NCBI GenBank assembly: GCA_030913685.1
Contig: CP133187.1
Coordinates: 2,794,001 to 2,858,000, forward strand
Direction of reading: 5' to 3'
Length of the DNA stretch: 64,000 nucleotides
Origin: Oscillospiraceae bacterium MB24-C1
Lineage (GTDB): Bacteria; Bacillota; Clostridia; Oscillospirales; Ruminococcaceae
Positions 17,975 through 26,635 of this stretch are shown here, in pieces. Positions within the stretch are counted from its first letter, which is position 1; each line of letters begins with the position of its first letter. The notes below the pieces were generated by a model, which worked only from the letters and a program-made list of their open reading frames with translations, was not told where the DNA came from and did no database searches. A program made the position numbers and the translations under genes.

Positions 17975-19159
17975 TTACATCTTACAAAAATCAAGCGTAT
18001 ACTGTGCCATAACAGCCGCTGCGACGCCGATAGCTTTTTCGTCAAAAATATTTTTGGGATTGTGCAAGCCAATCCGGCTTTCAGGCAGGTCGTTACCCGT
18101 ACCTACACGAAATTGTGCACCGGGGCAAAAATCAAGGAAACGAGAAAAATCGTCTGAACCGGGAGAAGGTTTTTCGTACCATATAACGTTTTCGGTGCCT
18201 ATGGTCTTTTCTGCCGCTGCTGCAATACGGTCAATTACCTCGTCAGCGTTGATGAGAGCAGGAACGCCTTCCTCAATCACTACATCGGCTTCGGCACGCA
18301 TGGCTTCACAACAGCTTTTTGAAACGCGGCGGATGGCCTCCCAAATATTATGACGGCTCTCTTCGCTGAACGTGCGCAGTGTTCCCTCCAGCTTGACCTC
18401 AGATGGTATAATGTTCATTGCAGTTCCACCGTGTATCATGCCAAAGGTCAGTACCGCGGGCTGAAGCGCCGGATTTTCACGGGAAATAATGCTTTGCAAC
18501 TGGGTAAGCAAATATGCCGAGGTAATAATAGGATCCACACAACGATAAGGATGCGCGCCGTGTCCGCCCGAGCCCTTAACGGTAATTGACACCGCATCGG
18601 TAGCAGCGTTGGCAGCACCTTTTATAACGCCAATGCTGCCCGCCGGAAATTCAGGCGAGACATGAACGCCTATAATATTGTCGCATTTAGGCTCAAGTGT
18701 CATCAGACCGGCTTCAATCATTTTCTTTGCACCGGTCACCCGCTCCTCTGCCGGCTGAAAAATTAGTCGGACATTACCACAAAGCTCCGATTTAAGCTCA
18801 TTGAGCACTCTTGCAGTAAGTAATAATGCAGCGGTATGGATATCATGTCCGCACGCATGCGAAAGTTCTACGTTTTGGGAGGCGAACGCAAGGCCTGTCT
18901 CTTCGGTGAGAGGTAATGCATCAATATCTTCACGAATGCCAACAGTCTTTCCAGGTTTAGAGCCACGGATAACTGCTATGACACTTGTGGGCAGTCCCGG
19001 AAGTTGTTCCCCAACAATACCGTAACGAGCTAGCTCATTGAGAATCAAGTTTGATGTGGCATATTCTTCATACCCAAGTTCGGGATGCGCGTGAATTTTT
19101 CGGCGAATTTCGATGGCTTGCGCTGAATACTGATCGATCAATTCATTGACTGTTGTCAT
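17975..19159 (-). CDS. M20-family amidohydrolase (aminoacylase/hippurate hydrolase type)
   Basis: 394 residues starting at ATG 19159 behind GAAGGAGAAAA; the longer frame from 19198 lacks a ribosome site. Metal and catalytic landmarks of the HipO/AbgB group are present: HAHPELGYEE near 22, ACGHDIHTA near 100, FQPAEERVTGAKKMIEAG near 135, and GGHGAHP near 180. One block reads GIREDIDALPL where RADIDALP is usual. It removes an acyl group from an N-acyl amino acid or similar amide in the cytoplasm, and pairs with the carrier downstream. Confidence 0.9.
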   Translation of the reverse strand: MTTVNELIDQYSAQAIEIRRKIHAHPELGYEEYATSNLILNELARYGIVGEQLPGLPTSVIAVIRGSKPGKTVGIREDIDALPLTEETGLAFASQNVELSHACGHDIHTAALLLTARVLNELKSELCGNVRLIFQPAEERVTGAKKMIEAGLMTLEPKCDNIIGVHVSPEFPAGSIGVIKGAANAATDAVSITVKGSGGHGAHPYRCVDPIITSAYLLTQLQSIISRENPALQPAVLTFGMIHGGTAMNIIPSEVKLEGTLRTFSEESRHNIWEAIRRVSKSCCEAMRAEADVVIEEGVPALINADEVIDRIAAAAEKTIGTENVIWYEKPSPGSDDFSRFLDFCPGAQFRVGTGNDLPESRIGLHNPKNIFDEKAIGVAAAVMAQYTLDFCKM

Positions 19160-19229
19160 TTTTCTCCTTCTTTCCACAAGAGTTTTTATTTTAAACAAAT
19201 ATTTTTATTAAATTATGTGCGATATTTAG

Positions 19230-19257
19230 ATTATATTAACAAAATATGTACTTGTAA
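19230..19257 (-). promoter_or_regulatory. Candidate sigma-A promoter for the M20/YfcC operon
   Basis: Minus strand: TTACAA (-35), 16-base spacer, TATAAT (-10), about 70 bases upstream of the M20 start. Upstream, TAGTGTATTAAA occurs twice in perfect tandem at 19325-19348. Confidence 0.5.
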
Positions 19258-19345
19258 AATACATTTTTAGACATCAGCACTATGACCTTTTAGCCATATC
19301 ATATGTGCAGCGGACAGATACCGGTAGTGTATTAAATAGTGTATT

Positions 19346-19396
19346 AAAAAATGCACCTTAATACGGCTTTAAGCCACATTAAGATGCATTTTTTTG
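19346..19396 (-). terminator. Terminator of the LysR gene at 19418
   Basis: AAAAATGCAcCTTAAT / ATTAAGaTGCATTTTT stem with one mismatch and A/T runs on both sides, 22 bases beyond the LysR stop codon on the minus strand. Confidence 0.75.
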
Positions 19397-19417
19397 AAGG
19401 GTATTTGCCGACCCTTT

Positions 19418-20371
19418 TTAACTATGTTCAGCTTCCTTTTGGTAAGTTTCCTTAATCATCTGTACAAACTGTCGCACTGGGTCCGGCGGATCGACGGTTT
19501 TATATTCTGCTGTCAACAGCCACTGCATACACGGATCATCCGAATAGAAAAACACTAGCTTGTCTAAAAAAGCGCAGTTTGACAGATAGAATGTCGGGAT
19601 AATGGCAATGCCAAGATTGTTGGCAGCCAATGCAATCATCGAATCTATATTTTGCGTTTCAATTACACCCGAAGGCGAAATGTCATATTTCGCAAATACA
19701 TCGCGCATATCATTGTTGATGCGTTGTCCCGCCTTGCCCAGAATCATGTTTTGATTTGAGAGCATCCGCAGATCTATGTATTTAGGATTTTGAGGTGAAT
19801 TAAGATCGTCCGCCGTCACAAGGCCGGCTAAAAAATGCTCTTTTGAAACGACAAGCAGTCGATGTTGGGTGATTAATGTCTCAAACCAGGCCGCAGACGG
19901 ATGAGATCTATCTACCTCCGTATGAACAACCACTGCAACGTCTAACTGTTTCTGCGCAAGCATACGGTGGATATTATCGTCGTTTTCTTCATATAGTCGC
20001 AACTCAATATTAGGATGTAGTTGGCGAAAAGGTTCAAAAACATGCGAAATAATAAAACTGCCGGTCCATGGGCCAACGCCGATATGCAACTGGCGCATCT
20101 CACTGTTATCAGCCTGCGCAATTCTTCGCATATAATGATCATGCAGTCGTGCGGCATCACCGATATATTGCAGGAAGCGTTCTCCCGCCGCGGTGAGCGC
20201 CAATGGCATCTGACTGCGGTCAAGCAGGCGTGTACCCAACTCAGCTTCGAGCTGGGTTAGGAATTTGCTCAGCGTAGACTGAGAAATATACAGCTTCTGT
20301 GCCGCTTTTGAAATATTTCGCTCCTGTGCAATTGTACGAAAGTATTGAAAAGCCCTAAAATTGAAAAGCAC
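19418..20371 (-). CDS. LysR-family transcriptional regulator
   Basis: 317 residues. N-terminal helix-turn-helix (ERNISKAAQKLYISQSTLSKFL, about residues 17-38) and a LysR effector domain starting near RQLHIGVGPWTGSF. It lies upstream of, and in the same direction as, the M20/YfcC operon but is separated from it by a terminator. The N-acyl amino acid operon is its most likely target; the divergent side carries only the end region of the next operon. Confidence 0.87.
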   Translation of the reverse strand: MLFNFRAFQYFRTIAQERNISKAAQKLYISQSTLSKFLTQLEAELGTRLLDRSQMPLALTAAGERFLQYIGDAARLHDHYMRRIAQADNSEMRQLHIGVGPWTGSFIISHVFEPFRQLHPNIELRLYEENDDNIHRMLAQKQLDVAVVVHTEVDRSHPSAAWFETLITQHRLLVVSKEHFLAGLVTADDLNSPQNPKYIDLRMLSNQNMILGKAGQRINNDMRDVFAKYDISPSGVIETQNIDSMIALAANNLGIAIIPTFYLSNCAFLDKLVFFYSDDPCMQWLLTAEYKTVDPPDPVRQFVQMIKETYQKEAEHS

Positions 20372-20510
20372 GTCATCGACTCTCCTATCGCGCTGTAAGG
20401 TTGCTATTATGGTGCAGTGCTAAAGAACTGCTCGTCTACTATAATACTATATTTCTATTAATAAAACGACAGGTTATTTCAGAAGGTACCTATGCAAATA
20501 ATATTCAACA

Positions 20511-20553
20511 ATGTATAGGGCGCGGATTTTTAACGAATCCGCGCCCTATACAT
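20511..20553. repeat. Perfect 18-bp inverted repeat at the end of the second TTT operon
   Basis: ATGTATAGGGCGCGGATT and AATCCGCGCCCTATACAT with a 7-base loop, 27 bases past the stop codon of the dehydrogenase at 20580. It has no T tract on either side, so it may act as a processing or stability stem rather than a classic terminator. Confidence 0.75.
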
Positions 20554-20579
20554 CATATACATAAAAGAGGTAAATGAAA

Positions 20580-21518
20580 TCAAATAATCCTGCAGTCAAC
20601 AAGTTCGCCGCTATATACAGCGTCTACTGCTAAAGCAGCACCCATCGACATTCTTTTAAGTGCTTCAGTTGTAGAAGCGGCGTTATGTGGTGTAAGAATT
20701 ACATTCTCCATATTAAACATTGGGTTTGAGCTTTGTGCAGGCTCAGGGTCGCTAACATCAAGACCTGCGCCGCCTATTTCACCATTTAAAAGAGCTTCAA
20801 TTAGGGCTTGTTCATCTATTATTGCACCTCTTGAACAATTAATTATAGTTGCGCTGTTTTTCATCAATTTAAATTCTCTTTGACCAATTGAGTGCCTAGT
20901 CTCATCGGTAAGAGGTGAATGAAGGCTTATGTAATCTGATCTCCTAAAAATATCATCACAGTTATCTACAATCTCTACACCTTCAGGGGTGCCTTTGGTG
21001 AACGGATCGTAGGCAATAACGTGCATATCAAACCCCGAGCGGCATATTTTTGCCACCATAGATCCAATTCGACCATAACCTATCAATCCTAGTGTTTTCC
21101 CGGATAATTCTGTGCATTCCAACCTGTTTTTAACGTCGTATCCGCTCTCGCGGTATCCGTTTGCCATTGCAGGCATATTTTTTGCACAGGCCATCATTAA
21201 GGCAACAGTATGTTCAGCGACTGAAAGGCTGTTGCCATTAGGCACTATCGTGACAGGGATACCTAACGCCCTTGCAGCTTCGATATCAATGTTATCATAC
21301 CCTACACCGTGTTTTGCTATTACTTTAAGAGACGGTGCAGCCTGCATTATTTCTTTTGTTATCTTACTAACTCTGACTATTATAGCGTCACAATCTGATA
21401 TTTTCTCAAGGATATCTTCTTTTTCTCGACTTTTTGCGTATACTATTTCCCAACCATGGCTTTTGAGATAATCAGGTCCGCAAGGGTCAATAAATTCGGG
21501 TAATAAAACCTTTGGCAT
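20580..21518 (-). CDS. D-2-hydroxyacid dehydrogenase (phosphoglycerate dehydrogenase-like)
   Basis: 312 residues. NAD-binding motif GLIGYGRIG near residue 143; catalytic Arg in INCSRGAIIDEQAL near 227, Glu in DVSDPEPAQ near 256, and His in ILTPHNAASTTEAL near 277 are the expected R-E-H set. It reversibly converts a D-2-hydroxy acid to the 2-oxo acid with NAD(H). It is the last gene of the six-gene operon that starts at 26402 and includes a second, more divergent member of the same family. Its start has AAGGAGAT upstream. Confidence 0.9.
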   Translation of the reverse strand: MPKVLLPEFIDPCGPDYLKSHGWEIVYAKSREKEDILEKISDCDAIIVRVSKITKEIMQAAPSLKVIAKHGVGYDNIDIEAARALGIPVTIVPNGNSLSVAEHTVALMMACAKNMPAMANGYRESGYDVKNRLECTELSGKTLGLIGYGRIGSMVAKICRSGFDMHVIAYDPFTKGTPEGVEIVDNCDDIFRRSDYISLHSPLTDETRHSIGQREFKLMKNSATIINCSRGAIIDEQALIEALLNGEIGGAGLDVSDPEPAQSSNPMFNMENVILTPHNAASTTEALKRMSMGAALAVDAVYSGELVDCRII

Positions 21519-21559
21519 GTATATATCTCCTTAGGATTCTCTCTATAGTAACTGATCAT

Positions 21560-23083
21560 TTAATCTTCGGCAGATTTAGCGTTGGCATCTCCAAGGGTTT
21601 TCTTATTAAACATTTTAAGAAAAATGGGGGAGAACAATCCAAAAATAACCATTACAGCCAGAAGAATAGAAATAGGTCTCGTTAAGAAATATGTCATCAT
21701 GTTTCCTCTTGAGAGCACAAGCGCCTGGCGCCAGTTCTGCTCTGCCATCGGACCAAGAATTAGACCCAGTACGATAGGAGCGGTAGCAAAACCCAGCTTA
21801 CGCACAAAATAACCTAGAAATCCGAAGGCTGTCATAATAAACACATCAAACATACTATTGTTTATAGCATAGGCACCTATTGTTGAAAGCCCTACTATTA
21901 TGGGGCACAAAATTGTCATAGGCACTATACTTACCTTAACAACCTGTTTTGCAACGAGTAAACCTATGATACCCATTAAAATATTAGCGGCCAAAAATCC
22001 GAAGATTAAGCAATAGGTGATATCGCCTTGCTGTGTGAATAGTTGATGACCGGGAACAAGTCCTTTTATTGTAAGACCGCCTAACATTATTGCAGTCACA
22101 CCGCTGCCAGGTATTCCGAGCGTTAATAAGGGGATAAGTGCGCCACCCGTAACGGCATTGTTTGCAGATTCAGAAGCAGCAAGGCCCTCTATTGAGCCAT
22201 TGCCAAATTCATGAGGAGTCTTTGAATGCTTTTTTGCATAGTTATAGGAAACCCAAGAGCCTATATCAGACCCAGCACCAGGAAGAATTCCAACAAGAAT
22301 TCCAATAATTGAAGATAAACCAATAGTTGGAATTATTTTTTTTATTTCTGATTTACTGGGTAAAATCTTACCCTTTAGCAATTTGCTTGGATCATCGGTT
22401 ATTTTGTTCTTTCCTTTAACTATATCTTCGACGGAAATCATGACCTGAGAGATAGAAAACAAACCTATCATAGCGGGAACAAGCTGTATACCCGATTCAA
22501 GGGCGATAGAGCCGAATGTAAATCTGGGTGTGCCATTCATAATGTCGAGACCTATACAACCTATTAAAAGACCAAACATACCCGACATAAGACCCTTTAC
22601 CATAGAATCTCCTGCTAAGCTACCGATTATAGTTAAACCAAACAAAGCAAGAAAAAAGTATTCGAGGGATGAAAATAAAAGAGATACTTTTGCAAGGGTA
22701 GGGGCGATAAACAAAAGAGCCAAAGCACTGATTGTTCCACCTATCATAGAAGCGATGGTAGATATACCAATCGCCTTTAAACCCTCACCTTTTTTGGTAA
22801 GAGGAAACCCATCAATGGCAGTAGCTGCAGAGGCAGGGGTCCCCGGTGTATGTATTAAACATGCAGTAATTGATCCACCATAAATAGCGGCAGTATAGAC
22901 AGAAACCAAGAGAACAAGTCCAGCAGCAGTACCCATTCTAAAGGTTATCGGAATTAGAAGTGCCACCGCCATACTCGCTGAAAGGCCCGGTAATGCTCCT
23001 ACCACAATACCGCCAAAAACGCCTATTATGCAGGAGAAAAGCGCCTCTAAAGTGAAGAAGTTTTGAAGTGCTTGTAGCAACAT
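21560..23083 (-). CDS. TctA-family large permease subunit of a TTT transporter
   Basis: 507 residues with TctA signature blocks VGALPGLSASMAVALLIP near residue 27, CLIHTPGTPASAATAIDGF near 77 and VGILPGAGSDIGSW near 275. About 10-12 membrane segments. It takes a carboxylate from the TctC-like protein at 23595 and imports it with a cation. It lies 13 bases after tctB on the minus strand. Confidence 0.93.
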   Translation of the reverse strand: MLLQALQNFFTLEALFSCIIGVFGGIVVGALPGLSASMAVALLIPITFRMGTAAGLVLLVSVYTAAIYGGSITACLIHTPGTPASAATAIDGFPLTKKGEGLKAIGISTIASMIGGTISALALLFIAPTLAKVSLLFSSLEYFFLALFGLTIIGSLAGDSMVKGLMSGMFGLLIGCIGLDIMNGTPRFTFGSIALESGIQLVPAMIGLFSISQVMISVEDIVKGKNKITDDPSKLLKGKILPSKSEIKKIIPTIGLSSIIGILVGILPGAGSDIGSWVSYNYAKKHSKTPHEFGNGSIEGLAASESANNAVTGGALIPLLTLGIPGSGVTAIMLGGLTIKGLVPGHQLFTQQGDITYCLIFGFLAANILMGIIGLLVAKQVVKVSIVPMTILCPIIVGLSTIGAYAINNSMFDVFIMTAFGFLGYFVRKLGFATAPIVLGLILGPMAEQNWRQALVLSRGNMMTYFLTRPISILLAVMVIFGLFSPIFLKMFNKKTLGDANAKSAED

Positions 23084-23096
23084 GTGTTTACCCTCC

Positions 23097-23519
23097 TTAT
23101 AACAGGCTTACTTTTAGCCACATAATAAATAAGACATATACAAATGCCATATATCCTGCTGTAACAGCAGCTATAATCCAGTATGGTCTTACCTTCATAA
23201 AATACATTGTGCTAACTAACATAATTATTGTAGAAGGGAAGTATCCAACTATCGAAAATAGCACCACGTAAATAGCGATGCTGATAAAGTAAAGTATAGG
23301 CATTTTCATAATACTTAAATTGAGAGAAGAATCTCCCGACGCTTTAAAAGCTTGTATGATCATAATGGTATTAAGAATAGCAAAAGTAGAAATGATCAGT
23401 TTAGGAAAAAGAGCAGTTTCGGGAAGCATTTTCGTAGACATATAAAAAGCGCCAAGCAGCACAGCATAAATAACGGATCCGCATATTAAATCCTGTTTGG
23501 TTTTCGAACTCATTAGCAC
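23097..23519 (-). CDS. TctB-family small permease subunit of a TTT transporter
   Basis: 140 residues, four hydrophobic segments (GSVIYAVLLGAFYMSTKML, LIISTFAILNTIMIIQAF, ILYFISIAIYVVLFSIVG, YWIIAAVTAGYMAFVYVL). Position between TctC- and TctA-like genes and topology support the call. Start behind GGAGGTGTGCTA. Confidence 0.85.
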   Translation of the reverse strand: MLMSSKTKQDLICGSVIYAVLLGAFYMSTKMLPETALFPKLIISTFAILNTIMIIQAFKASGDSSLNLSIMKMPILYFISIAIYVVLFSIVGYFPSTIIMLVSTMYFMKVRPYWIIAAVTAGYMAFVYVLFIMWLKVSLL

Positions 23520-23594
23520 ACCTCCGGTATAGTTGCGTTGTGCCCACTGCTACTCTATAGCAGTGGACACAACAATTAATTAAATAATCAATAT

Positions 23595-24626
23595 TTAATT
23601 AACACCGTATACTGCTTTCGCAGCATTCACGCCATCGTCGAGGAATTTTGCGTATTCTTCTTGAGGTACAAACTCTGTTGCTGCGCCGATTGCTTCAAGC
23701 GCGCTAATTGTTTTAGGATCGTTGATGCTTTCTACAATTGCGTTGTATAGAATCTCACGCACAGCAGGGTCAACGCCCTTAGGAAGTGCATATCCTCTGG
23801 AAGAGTTGCCATATATTTCGCCAAAACCAAGTTCCTTACAGGTGGGGACGTCGTCCATAAGGCTTACACGCTCAGGAGCAAATACGCACATTACAGTAAA
23901 GTCGCCGTTCTTTTTTCCGGTAAGTACGTCAGAAACGTTTCCGACAAGAATATCGGTGCTCTTGTTTAACAAATATGTCTCGTTATCCTTAGCACCCTTT
24001 GTGGTTACAATTTCAATCTTTGTGCCAAGTTCTTTGTTCATACGCTCAACGATAGTGCCGTCATCAGACATTATTCCTGCAGCGGAAGAACCAACAATAA
24101 GGGTATTATTTTTTGCATACTCAATAAAAGATGCCATGTCATTGAAGCGTGTTTCATCTTTGCGACATGCAACGACGTTATAGTCCGACACGTGGTTGCC
24201 AAGAAGATCAAAATCGTTGTGATCATATTCTCTGGGGTTTGCAGTATCATATTTGCCCATGGTTACGTTAGGCGAGTTTATAAGAGAGAAGGTATATCCG
24301 TCAGGTTCAACAGTTTTAATAACTTCACTCCAACAAACCCAACCGCCACCGCCGTTTTTATTTACAACAGTTACAGGTTGACCGATTTTTTCAGTCATAG
24401 ATTCTGCGAGGATTCTGCAAAGCAGATCTGAGCTTCCGCCTGCGGAAAATCCACAATATAATGTAATGGGCTTGGTGGGGTAATCTACTTTGGTGTTCTT
24501 CTCCTTGGAAACAGAATCCGACTGGCCGGCAGAAGTGCTGGATGGAGTGGTGGATGCAGAGCCACCGCATGCCGCCAATGCAAAAACCATAGCTAGTGTT
24601 AAAGCGATTGCAATTAATTTTTTCAT
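23595..24626 (-). CDS. TctC/Bug-family TTT substrate-binding lipoprotein
   Basis: 343 residues. Signal peptide MKKLIAIALTLAMVFALAAC with lipobox LAAC (Cys about residue 20), Ser/Thr linker, then KPITLYCGFSAGGSSDLLCRI, the first Bug ligand-binding block, and VVNKNGGGGWVCW. It binds the carboxylate for the permease genes downstream. The start ATG has AAGGAGAATTAGGG upstream. Confidence 0.9.
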   Translation of the reverse strand: MKKLIAIALTLAMVFALAACGGSASTTPSSTSAGQSDSVSKEKNTKVDYPTKPITLYCGFSAGGSSDLLCRILAESMTEKIGQPVTVVNKNGGGGWVCWSEVIKTVEPDGYTFSLINSPNVTMGKYDTANPREYDHNDFDLLGNHVSDYNVVACRKDETRFNDMASFIEYAKNNTLIVGSSAAGIMSDDGTIVERMNKELGTKIEIVTTKGAKDNETYLLNKSTDILVGNVSDVLTGKKNGDFTVMCVFAPERVSLMDDVPTCKELGFGEIYGNSSRGYALPKGVDPAVREILYNAIVESINDPKTISALEAIGAATEFVPQEEYAKFLDDGVNAAKAVYGVN

Positions 24627-24689
24627 CCCTAATTCTCCTTGTTATAATTTTATAAAACTTTTAAACTAAATTGTTTAAAATGTTTACGA

Positions 24690-25373
24690 TTATAGATAGA
24701 CACAGCCTATTTCCTTAAGCTTTTCTTCTACCCAGGGTCTTACATACTCGCCTTTTAAGATTCCTTTCATAATGGAATCTTCTTTAGCTAATACTGCTTT
24801 AGACTTTTCAAGAACTTCAAGGGCATCATCAGGTCTGATGACAACTACGCCATCATCGTCGCCTACTATAATATCACCGGGATGTACGACACGTCCACCG
24901 ACCGAAATAACGCCGCCTATCTCACCAGGTCCGTTTTTGTAAGGGCCGTTGGGCGTAATTCCTTTAGCAAAAACATGAAAATCATCAAGAGCCGCAATTT
25001 CCTCGGTATCTCTTATACTTCCGTCAACCACAATTCCTGCAATCTTTTTAACTTTACAGTAATTCGCCATAAGAGCACCTAAGATAGCTCTTTCACTTCC
25101 GCCACCCGCATCAATCATAATGACATCGCCTGGCTGTGCCATGTCCATTGCTTTGTGGAACATCAGATTGTCACCTTCGGGAACTTTTACAGTAAAAGCT
25201 GTACCTACCAAGGTTCCTTTTCCGGCATTAATGTGCCTTATTGAATAGTGGATAGCTGCAGTTCTCCCCATGTTGTCATCGATGTTTGCAACAGGTATAT
25301 TGCGAAAACTTTGCACCAGCTCTTTTGGAGGACGAGTAAAGTCCCCGTAAATTCTGCAACCTGGATTAACCAT
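24690..25373 (-). CDS. RraA-family aldolase/decarboxylase (HMG/CHA aldolase-like), second copy
   Basis: 227 residues, the same family as the gene at 12237. IVVDGSIRDTEEI near residue 115 retains the Arg-Asp metal/substrate pair of the aldolases; GTAFTVKVPEGDNLMFHKA and GDIIVGDDDGVVVI match other blocks. It lies between a D-2-hydroxyacid dehydrogenase (upstream) and a TctC gene (downstream). The parallel arrangement with the first copy suggests both convert a keto acid made by the adjacent dehydrogenase. RraA-type RNase regulation is unlikely in this context. Confidence 0.88.
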   Translation of the reverse strand: MVNPGCRIYGDFTRPPKELVQSFRNIPVANIDDNMGRTAAIHYSIRHINAGKGTLVGTAFTVKVPEGDNLMFHKAMDMAQPGDVIMIDAGGGSERAILGALMANYCKVKKIAGIVVDGSIRDTEEIAALDDFHVFAKGITPNGPYKNGPGEIGGVISVGGRVVHPGDIIVGDDDGVVVIRPDDALEVLEKSKAVLAKEDSIMKGILKGEYVRPWVEEKLKEIGCVYL

Positions 25374-25388
25374 TTCATTTTGCTCCTT

Positions 25389-26402
25389 TTATAAGATTTT
25401 AACTAAGTCTCTAGCAATTACCGATCGGTTAGCGATATACTTTTCTGAGACACTTTTATTGTTCAGCACATCATTAGTTAATGAAATTGCTAATTCAATT
25501 TGAGTTTTTTGCGATTTTTCACCGTAAAATGCACTATGACATGTTAACATTACATTTTCCATTTTAAGCAATGGGTTTTCAGGACTAATGGGCTCTTGTT
25601 CAAAAACGTCCAGACCCGCAAAACGAATTTCTTTGTTTTGAAGTGCACTTATAAGTGCTTTTTCATCGATTAATCCTCCTCTTGCGATGTTTATTATCAT
25701 TGCAGATTCCTTCATTTTACCAAACGCATTTGAATTGAAAATGTGCTTAGTTTTATCGTTTAGTGGGGCGTGCAATGAAATTATATCTGAACGCTTTAGC
25801 AAATCGTCAAAGCTGACAAATTCAACATCAAAATCTTTTTTTACATCGTCAGTTACAAAAGGGTCACATGAAATTACTTTGGAACCAAATCCATCGTGAA
25901 GCATTTTATATAAGGGACGAGCTGAACCTCCAAATCCAAAAAGGCCAATAACCATTGAGCTCATGTCCGAAGGCAAAAAATAAGAAGCCTTTGGCCATTT
26001 GCCCTTTCTTATATTTCTATCGTAATATGCGGCATTTCTTAACAGCCCAAGTATGAGCGACATAGCGTGGGTAGCAAGCTCGTCGACACAAAAATTAGGC
26101 ATAAACATGATGAGGGTATTGGTTTCTGATGCAGCTTCAAGGTCAATTGAATTAACACCTATACCAAAACGCTGCACCATTTTAAGCCTTGGCAGCGAAT
26201 GAAGAACTTTAGATGTTATCGGAGGATTTCCTGTAGCGAGAATTGCATCGGCATCTTTGCACCCGCTAATAAGTTCGTCTTCGGATAAATAATGCTCTAA
26301 TCTAACATGAATATTATTTTTAAGCATCATTTTACTTATATAATCTAAATTGGTTTTACTGACGCTTCCGTAGTTGCTGTCTACAACAACTGCATTAAAC
26401 AT
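25389..26402 (-). CDS. D-2-hydroxyacid dehydrogenase (C-terminal-binding-protein/PGDH-like)
   Basis: 337 residues starting at ATG 26402 (MFNAVVVDSN), with AAAGGA nine bases upstream; the longer frame at 26432 overlaps the promoter. NAD motif GLFGFGGSARPLYKML near 155 is slightly unusual (GFGGSA). Catalytic Arg in INIARGGLIDEKAL, Glu in DVFEQEPISPENPL and a His in MLTCHSAFYGEKS are present; CHSAF replaces the common PHxA. First gene of the sigma-54-promoted operon, 15 bases before the RraA gene. Confidence 0.88.
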   Translation of the reverse strand: MFNAVVVDSNYGSVSKTNLDYISKMMLKNNIHVRLEHYLSEDELISGCKDADAILATGNPPITSKVLHSLPRLKMVQRFGIGVNSIDLEAASETNTLIMFMPNFCVDELATHAMSLILGLLRNAAYYDRNIRKGKWPKASYFLPSDMSSMVIGLFGFGGSARPLYKMLHDGFGSKVISCDPFVTDDVKKDFDVEFVSFDDLLKRSDIISLHAPLNDKTKHIFNSNAFGKMKESAMIINIARGGLIDEKALISALQNKEIRFAGLDVFEQEPISPENPLLKMENVMLTCHSAFYGEKSQKTQIELAISLTNDVLNNKSVSEKYIANRSVIARDLVKIL

Positions 26403-26430
26403 TGCCATCATTCCTTTCGCTAATATTAAC

Positions 26431-26448
26431 ATGCAAAATACATGCCAA
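26431..26448 (-). promoter_or_regulatory. Sigma-54 (-24/-12) promoter of the second TTT operon
   Basis: On the minus strand TTGGCATGTATTTTGCAT has GG and GC elements separated by exactly 10 bases, matching the sigma-54 consensus TGGCAYR-N5-TTGCA. It ends 28 bases upstream of the ATG at 26402. The adjacent gene is a sigma-54 activator, which supports the call. Confidence 0.85.
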
Positions 26449-26513
26449 CTATAGAGAGTTTTAGAAATCTATAAGAATGAACAAAATTATTTAAAATAAC
26501 TATCATAAATGAC

Positions 26514-26551
26514 AATAACGAAACTAATTGATGAGAATTAGTTTCGTTATT
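26514..26551 (-). terminator. Terminator of the PrpR-type activator gene
   Basis: Perfect 16-bp stem AATAACGAAACTAATT / AATTAGTTTCGTTATT with a 6-base loop, between the activator stop codon (26636) and the sigma-54 promoter. Confidence 0.75.
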
Positions 26552-26593
26552 TAAAAGCAGTGTTTTTTGTTTAACAATATAAAAATCAAACAT

Positions 26594-26619
26594 ATTGCAT
26601 ATAGCAATACAACTATTGC
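26594..26619. promoter_or_regulatory. Candidate activator binding sites (UAS) upstream of the sigma-54 promoter
   Basis: Two overlapping inverted repeats, ATTGC-ATATA-GCAAT (26594-26608) and GCAATA-CAAC-TATTGC (26604-26619), about 150 bases upstream of the promoter, the usual distance for an enhancer site. More TTGCAA/TATTGC half-sites follow to 26634. Binding by the adjacent activator is inference. Confidence 0.55.
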
Positions 26620-26635
26620 AAATTACAATATTGCG

